Part shown: piece after piece, positions 6,954 to 11,352 of the stretch | How positions within the stretch are numbered: position 1 is the stretch's first letter | Layout of the letters: every line of letters begins with the position of its first letter | From: DAIOHQ01 sp036744635 | Lineage (GTDB): Bacteria > Planctomycetota > Phycisphaerae > Tepidisphaerales > Tepidisphaeraceae | Direction of reading: 5' to 3' | DNA length: 11,352 nucleotides | NCBI GenBank assembly: GCA_036744635.1 | Contig: DAIOHQ010000163.1 | Location: forward strand, 1-11,352 | Translations under genes and position numbers: made by a program | The notes under the pieces: generated by a model | What the model saw: only the letters and a program-made list of their open reading frames with translations | Databases searched by the model: none | Told to the model about the DNA's origin: nothing

Positions 6954-7526
6954 ATGAAGATTTACACCAAAAGCGGCGACGACGGGACCACCGGCCTGTT
7001 CGGCGGCGGGCGCATCTCCAAGTCCAGCCTGCGCATCGAATGCACCGGCCAGATCGACGAGCTCAACGCCTGCATCGGCCTGGTGGCGGCGGTCATGGCA
7101 CCAAGCGAAATGACACAGCGATTCGAGAAGCTGGCGCCGCTTCGGGAAAAGTTGCCGCGCATTCAAGCCGAGCTCTTCGTCATCGGATCGCACCTGTCGG
7201 TCCCGGAAGGCAAGACGGCCGGGCACATTCCCGCGCTGGAGGAAGAACTGGTAACCCGACTGGAGCGCGAAATCGACGCCGCCGACGCCGACCTTCCCCC
7301 GCTGCGCAACTTCATCCTGCCCGGCGGCTCCATGCTGGCAGCTCACCTGCACGTCGCACGCACCATAGCCCGCCGCGCCGAGCGGGCGCTTGCGGCCCTT
7401 GCCGAACATGAACCCCTGCCGCCGCTCATGCAGCGCTATCTGAATCGGCTGAGCGACTGGCTGTTCACGATGGCCCGCTGGTGCAATGCCGCCGCGGGGG
7501 TCGCGGATGTCGAGTGGAAGCCATAG
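6954..7526 (+). CDS. pduO: Cob(I)alamin adenosyltransferase, PduO type
   Basis: A 190-residue enzyme that transfers the adenosyl group of ATP to cob(I)alamin (or cobyrinic acid diamide) to make coenzyme B12 in the cytoplasm. The PduO/MMAB signatures are in order: the ATP-binding KSGDDGTTGL (6-15), TGQIDELNACIG near residue 30, LPGGS near 121, HVARTIARRAER (133-144) with the conserved Arg and Glu residues, and LNRLSDWLF (163-171). The length is usual for the family. The start is set at 6954, where MKIYTKSGDDGTT matches the family's N-terminus; a GC-rich 10-codon extension to 6924 is rejected. It follows the unknown membrane gene by 48 nt and may be co-transcribed with it. No cobalamin riboswitch was seen and no other B12 gene is in the window, so it probably serves a B12-dependent enzyme encoded elsewhere. 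Confidence 0.93.
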   Translation: MKIYTKSGDDGTTGLFGGGRISKSSLRIECTGQIDELNACIGLVAAVMAPSEMTQRFEKLAPLREKLPRIQAELFVIGSHLSVPEGKTAGHIPALEEELVTRLEREIDAADADLPPLRNFILPGGSMLAAHLHVARTIARRAERALAALAEHEPLPPLMQRYLNRLSDWLFTMARWCNAAAGVADVEWKP

Positions 7527-7585
7527 CCAACCGTCCGGGCTTTCCCTCGCGCCGCATTTGTGATTCAATTGCCCACAACCATACC

Positions 7586-7591
7586 AAGGAG
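7586..7591 (+). promoter_or_regulatory. Shine-Dalgarno site deciding the DinB-family start
   Basis: AAGGAG with a 6-nt spacer to the ATG at 7598. It selects this start over an in-frame extension of 39 codons that would overlap the preceding gene's 3' end. Confidence 0.85.
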
Positions 7592-7597
7592 CTTGAA

Positions 7598-8086
7598 ATG
7601 AATCTGGCGGACTTTCTTGCGGAAAACTGTGCCCGTAACGGCGAGATGCTGAAGATGACCTTCGCGGATTTCACCGATGCCGACCTTCTGGTCCGGCCGG
7701 TGCCTGGCGCCAACCATGCCGCCTGGCAGATGGCGCATCTGATCAATTCAGAAATAAATCTCGTGAAGATGGCCGACCCCAATGCCCCGGTGGAACGGCC
7801 GGCCGGCTTTGAAAAATACCAGGACAAGACCCACGGCGTCGACGACCCGGCATTTTTCCCGAAGAAGCAGGAATTGGCTGACGCCTTCGCTCAGACCCGG
7901 GCGGCCACCGTCAAATGGATTCGCTCCCTCAATGAGCAGGACATGCAGCGGCCCCTGCCCGAGCGCATGCACCGGATGGCGCCAACTGTGGGCGCCTTGG
8001 CGATCGGCATCGGCACTCACGGCATCATGCACATGGGCCAGCTTCAGGTGATCCGCCGCAAGCTCGGAAAGCCGCTGCTGTTTTGA
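7598..8086 (+). CDS. DinB/YfiT-like four-helix bundle protein
   Basis: A 162-residue DinB-superfamily protein. The family folds as a four-helix bundle with a metal site made of three histidines. Candidates here are His47 in WQMAHLINSE and His141 and His145 in THGIMHMGQLQVIRRKLG, the typical C-terminal signature (HxxxHxGQ). Members include thiol-dependent S-transferases and stress-induced proteins; the actual reaction cannot be inferred. It is a soluble protein without signal peptide. It lies 71 nt after the cobalamin adenosyltransferase with its own strong ribosome site, and its transcript should end at the terminator 34 nt downstream. Despite the family name there is no evidence for a DNA-damage role. 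Confidence 0.9.
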   Translation: MNLADFLAENCARNGEMLKMTFADFTDADLLVRPVPGANHAAWQMAHLINSEINLVKMADPNAPVERPAGFEKYQDKTHGVDDPAFFPKKQELADAFAQTRAATVKWIRSLNEQDMQRPLPERMHRMAPTVGALAIGIGTHGIMHMGQLQVIRRKLGKPLLF

Positions 8087-8120
8087 GCGCAGCCTTCTCT
8101 CCATTTGAGCGATTTCTTTT

Positions 8121-8150
8121 CGGCCGCCTCGTCACAGGCGGCCGATTTTT
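8121..8150 (+). terminator. Rho-independent terminator after the DinB-family gene
   Basis: CGGCCGCCT (8121-8129) pairs perfectly with AGGCGGCCG (8136-8144) over a 6-nt loop and is followed by ATTTTT (8145-8150). The T-run touches the stop codon of the convergent gene at 8150. On the minus strand the stem would be followed by an A-rich run, so it works for the plus strand only. Confidence 0.9.
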
Positions 8151-9004
8151 CATTCTGCAGGGCTTACCTGTCCCCCCGGCCGGGCATCGTCGGCATCGTA
8201 GGCCTGATCGGCATTGCCGCCGGCGACTTCGATGCGCTCGATGCTCAATCCCCGGCCGGTTTCCGGGTCGATCTCGGCCAGCGCGCCGCACAGGCGCACA
8301 TCACCGGTGGCGATGTCAAAAGGTTGCGGCATGTTGGTGGTCATAAACTTCAGCACCCGTTCCTTGCGCCGGCCAAGCACCGAGTCATAAGGGCCGCACA
8401 TCCCAACATCGCAGATAAACGCGCTGCCGCCGGGAAGGATTTTCGCGTCGGCGGTGGGCACGTGGGTATGCGTGCCGAAAATGAACGAACAGCGCCCATC
8501 CAGCCAGTGCCCCATGGCAATCTTCTCGCTGGTCGCTTCGGCGTGCATGTCGCACACGCAGATGCGCACGTTCTTGGGAATCAACCCCAGCACCCGGTCG
8601 GCGGCCGCGAACGGATCATCCGAGGGCAAATTCATGTAAATCCGCCCCAACAACGAGAATACCGCCACCGCCACACCACTATTGGTGGTGAAGACCGTAA
8701 ACGGCCGTCCCGCCGCCGCCGATGCGAGGTTGGCCGGCCGCACCACCCGCTCGCTGGTCTGCAGTGTGGGGATGATGTCGGCCTTGCGATAGATGTGATC
8801 GCCGAGGGTAATGACGTCGACGCCATACGATCGGATTTTGTTGAACAGATTCGCGGTGATCCCGCTGCCGCCGGCGACGTTCTCGCTGTTGGCAATCACC
8901 ATGTCGATCTGCCGCTCGCGCACGAGCTGCGGAAGCTTCTGATGCACGATTTGCCGGCCCGGCCGGCCGACAATGTCCCCAATGCTGAGAATGCGGAGCG
9001 GCAT
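8150..9004 (-). CDS. ymdB: YmdB/TIGR00282 metallophosphoesterase
   Basis: A 284-residue cytoplasmic metallophosphoesterase of the TIGR00282 family, whose Bacillus member YmdB hydrolyses 2',3'-cyclic nucleotides and influences motility and biofilm programmes. Family signatures in order: GDIVGRPGR (9-17, metal ligand Asp10), ANSENVAGGSG (38-48), LGDHIYRK (67-74), then DMHAEATSEK, GTHTHVPTAD and DVGMCGPYDSV. The third motif is GNHTW in the members I remember, so here the metal-binding Asn is replaced by Asp69. The start is set at 9004, where MPLRILSIGDIVG matches the family; the frame is open for 70 more codons, but that sequence reads as non-coding. The Shine-Dalgarno is weak. The gene converges on the DinB-family gene and diverges from the small membrane-protein gene at 9146. 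Confidence 0.92.
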   Translation of the reverse strand: MPLRILSIGDIVGRPGRQIVHQKLPQLVRERQIDMVIANSENVAGGSGITANLFNKIRSYGVDVITLGDHIYRKADIIPTLQTSERVVRPANLASAAAGRPFTVFTTNSGVAVAVFSLLGRIYMNLPSDDPFAAADRVLGLIPKNVRICVCDMHAEATSEKIAMGHWLDGRCSFIFGTHTHVPTADAKILPGGSAFICDVGMCGPYDSVLGRRKERVLKFMTTNMPQPFDIATGDVRLCGALAEIDPETGRGLSIERIEVAGGNADQAYDADDARPGGQVSPAE

Positions 9005-9087
9005 GTTTCGTAGAGTAGCGGCAAACCCGATAGATGGCGAATCGACGCGAATTCCACCGCCATGGACGCGCAGTTGGCCCGGATTTT

Positions 9088-9108
9088 GCACCTCAATAGA
9101 TGAGGTGC
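9088..9108. promoter_or_regulatory. Perfect 8-bp inverted repeat in a divergent promoter region
   Basis: GCACCTCA (9088-9095) and TGAGGTGC (9101-9108) flank ATAGA between the starts of the divergent genes at 9004 and 9146. It may be an operator or an mRNA hairpin in the leader of the gene at 9146. No U-tract follows on either strand. Confidence 0.45.
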
Positions 9109-9135
9109 TGAAGGTTTCGACTCGTCTCCCACCAT

Positions 9136-9140
9136 GGAGG
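9136..9140 (+). promoter_or_regulatory. Shine-Dalgarno site deciding the start at 9146
   Basis: GGAGG with a 5-nt spacer to ATG 9146. An ATG at 9134 in the same frame overlaps this site and is therefore the less likely start. Confidence 0.8.
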
Positions 9141-9145
9141 TTGCC

Positions 9146-9538
9146 ATGGCAGTTCCACACTATGAAGCGGTGAAGATTGGAGACCGATATGAGTTGGTGC
9201 CCAAGTCCGACCACGTGACCACCGAGCGCTGTGCCTGCACCGCCGGCGGGGCCTTGCTGACGTTCGTTGGACTAAGCCGGCGCACCATCCCCGGCCTGTT
9301 TCTGGCGGCGTTCGGTGTATCGCTGCTGTACCGCAGGCTCACCCGCGGCAGCTTGCTGCGGCAAATGCTGCACCATCGCGGCCACGAGCCGGCCGGCAAT
9401 CCCAACGATTCTCCCTCCTATCAACACGAAGACTTTAACCCCTCTGCGCAATTGCCTCAGGATGAGGTCGAAGAGGCGAGCATGGAGTCGTTTCCCGCAT
9501 CCGATCCCCCCGCTCATTCCACCGCAAACACCGGATAA
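9146..9538 (+). CDS. Small membrane protein, YgaP-like domain and SFPASDPP tail
   Basis: A 130-residue protein. Two adjacent hydrophobic stretches (about 30-43 and 47-62) separated by LSRR form a helical hairpin like the DUF2892/YgaP-type membrane domain. The remaining half is hydrophilic and ends with DEVEEASMESFPASDPPA (106-123). That tail motif is recurrent at the C-terminus of many small bacterial proteins and is of unknown function. The combination of membrane hairpin and this tail suggests an inner-membrane protein exposing the motif to the cytoplasm, but no activity can be named. The start at 9146 is chosen over 9134 because of GGAGG at 9136-9140. It is a single-gene unit, divergent from the YmdB-like gene and convergent with the VWA remnant. 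Confidence 0.85.
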   Translation: MAVPHYEAVKIGDRYELVPKSDHVTTERCACTAGGALLTFVGLSRRTIPGLFLAAFGVSLLYRRLTRGSLLRQMLHHRGHEPAGNPNDSPSYQHEDFNPSAQLPQDEVEEASMESFPASDPPAHSTANTG

Positions 9539-9569
9539 ATAGCTATATGTTGTCGATGATTCTCCCACC

Positions 9570-9593
9570 AGCTCCGCATGCACATGCGGAGCT
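9570..9593. terminator. Hairpin between convergent genes, possible terminator
   Basis: AGCTCCGCAT (9570-9579) pairs perfectly with ATGCGGAGCT (9584-9593) over GCAC. It lies between the plus-strand stop at 9538 and the minus-strand stop at 9610. There is no T-run on either side, so intrinsic termination would be weak. The apex ATGCACAT is the same as in the terminator at 11003-11029. Confidence 0.5.
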
Positions 9594-9609
9594 ATGAGCG
9601 GCGCGCAAT

Positions 9610-9983
9610 CTACTCTTTGAATTCAAATCCCTTCTTCTCCGCCTGTTCGCGGACGCTCTTCTTCACCGCTTCGTCGAGTGATTTTCCGCCGGCGCTGTCG
9701 GTCTTGGCTTGCTCCTTGAGGTCGGCGTGGTAACGGCGACGACTCCGCCGCTCGCCGCGATCTCCATGTACTGCCCATCGGCGAGCTTGGCCATCTCTTT
9801 CCAGGTCGGCGTGGCAGTCTGATAGTCGGTGTCGCCGCAATAGATGGCGTTGACCTGAATGCCCTGCTTGATCGCATCCGCCGCGGTGATGGTGTAGTCA
9901 AATTCCTTCGGCCCCTGACGCGCGGTTTCATTGCCGACAACATAGATGATCTTCAGGATGCGCCCGCCATCCGACCACTTCAA
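9610..9983 (-). pseudogene. Remnant of a VWA-domain protein gene, truncated and internally deleted
   Basis: Two pieces of one protein type are readable in different frames. The upstream piece (9983 to about 9725) starts KWSDGGRILKIIYVVGNET and continues through VNAIYCGDTDYQ and LADGQYMEIAASGG, the second half of a von Willebrand factor A domain as I remember it from planctomycete proteins. The downstream piece (about 9735 to the TAG at 9610) reads LKEQAKTDSAGGKSLDE and ends EQAEKKGFEFKE, which fits the extreme C-terminus of the same proteins. A middle section is missing and the frame changes near 9721-9735. The N-terminal half with the MIDAS metal site is also gone: in frame, a TGA directly precedes the first readable codon (TTG), and no ATG with a ribosome site is present. 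Hence pseudogene. The reconstruction relies on memory of homologues. Confidence 0.75.
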
Positions 9984-10202
9984 TCAGCGCTGGTGCACGT
10001 GCTCGACCATAATGCAGCGATTCTGGATGCAAAGTCCTGATTGTATTTCAGGAGAAGTCTGATAGTATCCGCCCCTGTCACGTCCTGTGGCGCCAGGATA
10101 TTTGTTGAAACAGGAAATGCGGTGCGGTTCACCGCTGAGCGTCCATAGCACCTGGCGCCGGTGAAGCAGCATTGGATGCTCGCGTTGTCTGGCACCTCAC
10201 GG
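9984..10202. other. Spacer between VWA remnant and PEP-CTERM-like gene, with inverted repeats
   Basis: No gene is supported here. It contains TCCTGA (10035-10040) opposite TCAGGA (10048-10053) over 7 nt, and a 9-bp pair GGCGCCAGG (10089-10097) with CCTGGCGCC (10151-10159). A possible weak promoter for the gene at 10203 is TTGTAT (10041-10046) with TAGTAT (10063-10068) at 16-bp spacing, but the match is poor. The missing N-terminal half of the VWA gene is not recognisable here. Confidence 0.45.
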
Positions 10203-10892
10203 ATGGGAATGTCTATGCGTAGGCTTGGCCTGCTTGTCGTTGTCGTTTTTTCACTTCTTTTTACCACCGCCGATGCAACACAACTGAGATCGGATGGTGA
10301 AACCACCAATCTGGACCTCGCGTCGGCGCCGCCCGGACAAACGCTGGCAGAGCAAGTGCTGCCATTTTCGATTCGCGCCGGCCAGGACAATCGCCTGATC
10401 GGCGGCGGCAGCTTGCGCAATGAGGTGCGCCGCGACGCCGCCAGCGGCGACCTGGTCTTTATTTATGATTTCCTGTTTCAGCCCGATTCGTCCTTGCCGG
10501 CCGATGCGCTGACCGAACTCGGGTCGGTGCGGACCAGCGGCTTCGATGGCTACGCCGTCGACTTGTTTCGCATGGCGGACACCGGGGCGACCTCCGCCGA
10601 TCCTTTCGGCGGCATCACGCTCTTTCAACCGCTGGGCGGGAATGTGCCGGGGTTCTTCCTCAACACCGCAGCCGGCGAATTTTTCGACGATGGCAGCTCG
10701 ACGTTTTCCGCCGGGGTGTCGCCGCTGGGACTCGACGGGCAGACGACACTGACAACCTATCGGCCAGGACAAAGTCAACCGGAGCATGGTCGCGATGGGG
10801 CATTGGTGCCGCTGCCCATGGCGGCCTTCAGCGGCGCGGCGGTGCTGGTGGCGCTGTGGGGTATTGCAAGATTGCGCAATGGGTCAGTTTGA
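10203..10892 (+). CDS. Secreted protein with PEP-CTERM-like sorting tail
   Basis: A 229-residue exported protein. The N-terminus is a signal peptide: basic MRR (5-7), hydrophobic LGLLVVVVFSLLF, and probable cleavage after TADA near residue 25. The body is beta-rich, without cysteines or a recognisable catalytic motif. The C-terminus has VPLP (202-205), a hydrophobic stretch (206-222) and an Arg-containing end (RLRNGSV), the layout of PEP-CTERM signals processed by exosortase in envelope- or exopolysaccharide-producing bacteria. VPLP is a variant of VPEP that I associate with Phycisphaerae. No exosortase is in the window. The start is uncertain: ATGs at 10176, 10203, 10209 and 10215 and a GTG at 10161 are in frame and none has a strong ribosome site; 10203-10215 give the most normal signal peptide. 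The stop is 7 nt before a REP pair. Confidence 0.82.
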   Translation: MGMSMRRLGLLVVVVFSLLFTTADATQLRSDGETTNLDLASAPPGQTLAEQVLPFSIRAGQDNRLIGGGSLRNEVRRDAASGDLVFIYDFLFQPDSSLPADALTELGSVRTSGFDGYAVDLFRMADTGATSADPFGGITLFQPLGGNVPGFFLNTAAGEFFDDGSSTFSAGVSPLGLDGQTTLTTYRPGQSQPEHGRDGALVPLPMAAFSGAAVLVALWGIARLRNGSV

Positions 10893-10899
10893 AATTTCC

Positions 10900-10988
10900 G
10901 GGTGCCACAGGTCGCGGTACCCCGAGACCTGTGCCGCGTAGCGACGCAATAAGACACAGGTCTTCGAGTACGCCGACCTGTGGCACCC
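10900..10988. repeat. Head-to-head REP pair after the PEP-CTERM-like gene
   Basis: Two REP units in opposite orientation: 10900-10933 and 10955-10988. The outermost 14 bp are perfect inverted copies (10900-10913 with 10975-10988), core GGTGCCACAGGTC. Each unit is also a hairpin with arms CACAGGTC and GACCTGTG. Outside the pair, GGTCAGTTT (10882-10890, running into the stop codon) is the inverse of AAACTGACC (10989-10997). The family is the same as in the array at 4081-4437. It lies between stop codon and terminator, so it is expected in the mRNA 3' end. Confidence 0.88.
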
Positions 10989-11002
10989 AAACTGACCTAC
11001 TA

Positions 11003-11029
11003 CCCCGGATGCACATCCGGGGTTTTTTT
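11003..11029 (+). terminator. Rho-independent terminator
   Basis: CCCCGGAT (11003-11010), loop GCAC, ATCCGGGG (11015-11022) and seven T (11023-11029). It should end the transcript of the PEP-CTERM-like gene and separate it from the J-domain gene. Confidence 0.93.
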
Positions 11030-11096
11030 GTATGGGGGCAATTCGTTCCAAACAATTCACGGTTGCGCTCCGTGTTGCTAAGATGAGAAGACCAAC

Positions 11097-11352
11097 ATGG
11101 CAAAACGTGATTACTATGAGGTTCTCGGGGTTCCGCGCACGGCCACGCAGGATGAAATCCGCAAGGCGCACCGCAAGCTCGCCCGCCAGCATCACCCGGA
11201 CATGAACAAGGGAAACAAGGCCAGCGAGGAGAAGTTCAAAGAAGTGCAGGAGGCGTACGACGTGCTGAGCGACGAGCAGAAGCGCCGAAACTACGACCAG
11301 TTTGGCCATGCGGGCGTGGGGGTTGAGCCGGGGGCGGGCGGGCCAGGGGGGG
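11097..11352 (+). CDS. dnaJ: DnaJ / J-domain co-chaperone, cut by window end
   Basis: The first 85 residues of a J-domain protein; the frame is open to the window end. The J domain starts at once (KRDYYEVLGV, residues 3-12). It carries the catalytic HPD at 33-35, the basic helix II (RKAHRKLARQHH), EKFKEVQEAYDVLSD and the DQFGH end of helix IV, then a Gly-rich linker begins (GVGVEPGAGGPGG). This is the Hsp70 (DnaK) co-chaperone layout: the J domain stimulates DnaK ATP hydrolysis and the Gly-rich region leads to the substrate-binding part. The window does not show whether zinc-finger repeats follow (DnaJ) or not (CbpA type). The start is the ATG at 11097 with weak AGAAG upstream. No CIRCE-type heat-shock operator was seen. 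It lies after a terminator, so it should have its own promoter. Confidence 0.9.
   Translation, partial: MAKRDYYEVLGVPRTATQDEIRKAHRKLARQHHPDMNKGNKASEEKFKEVQEAYDVLSDEQKRRNYDQFGHAGVGVEPGAGGPGG

Noticed and set aside
5649..7568. A 639-codon open frame on the minus strand
   Set aside because: It is antisense across two separate plus-strand genes, one of them a clear PduO-type enzyme. The composition is that of a shadow frame.
9984..10420. A 146-codon minus-strand open frame beside the VWA remnant
   Set aside because: It overlaps the signal peptide and body of the PEP-CTERM-like gene in antisense and carries no continuation of the VWA protein.
11030..11096. CIRCE heat-shock operator before the J-domain gene
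   Set aside because: The 9-bp inverted repeat of CIRCE is absent; only a weak 5-bp CACGG/CCGTG pair is seen.

Overview
The window looks like chromosomal DNA of a GC-rich planctomycete, most likely from the Phycisphaerae side of the phylum. This is an inference from three things: the style of the 1119-residue membrane/coiled-coil protein at the left; a secreted protein ending in a VPLP-hydrophobic-Arg sorting tail, a PEP-CTERM variant I associate with Phycisphaerae; and a remnant of a VWA-domain protein of a type I know from planctomycetes. No phage, plasmid, CRISPR, transposase, rRNA or tRNA gene was seen.

Layout. 1-151: a short intergenic stretch with a 20-bp-arm palindrome just past a stop codon. 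152-3511 (-): a giant DUF4175-like membrane protein. 3512-4443: a long gene-free stretch with, from right to left, a REP-like repeat array (4081-4437), an AT-richer segment with short direct repeats, and simple direct repeats in the leader of the giant gene. 4444-5415 (-): a Tat-exported calcineurin-like phosphoesterase lipoprotein. 5416-5633: a divergent promoter region with two copies of one 13-bp inverted repeat. 5634-8086 (+): an unrecognised membrane-anchored protein, a PduO-type cobalamin adenosyltransferase and a DinB-family protein, closed by a clear rho-independent terminator. 8150-9004 (-): a YmdB/TIGR00282 phosphodiesterase. 9146-9538 (+): a small membrane protein with an SFPASDPP tail. 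9610-9983 (-): a decayed VWA-protein remnant. 10203-10892 (+): a PEP-CTERM-like secreted protein, a REP pair and a terminator. 11097-end (+): the start of a DnaJ/J-domain chaperone.

The genes do not form one pathway; this is mixed housekeeping and envelope content with frequent strand switches. The most unusual content is non-coding. One family of REP-like palindromes (core GGTGCCACAGGTC) occurs at two sites. At both, the first unit starts within about 10 nt of a stop codon and in the same orientation relative to transcription. At one site the repeat is built into a larger nested palindrome with perfect 25-bp inverted ends. A third stop codon, that of the giant gene, is followed within about 15 nt by a different palindromic repeat.
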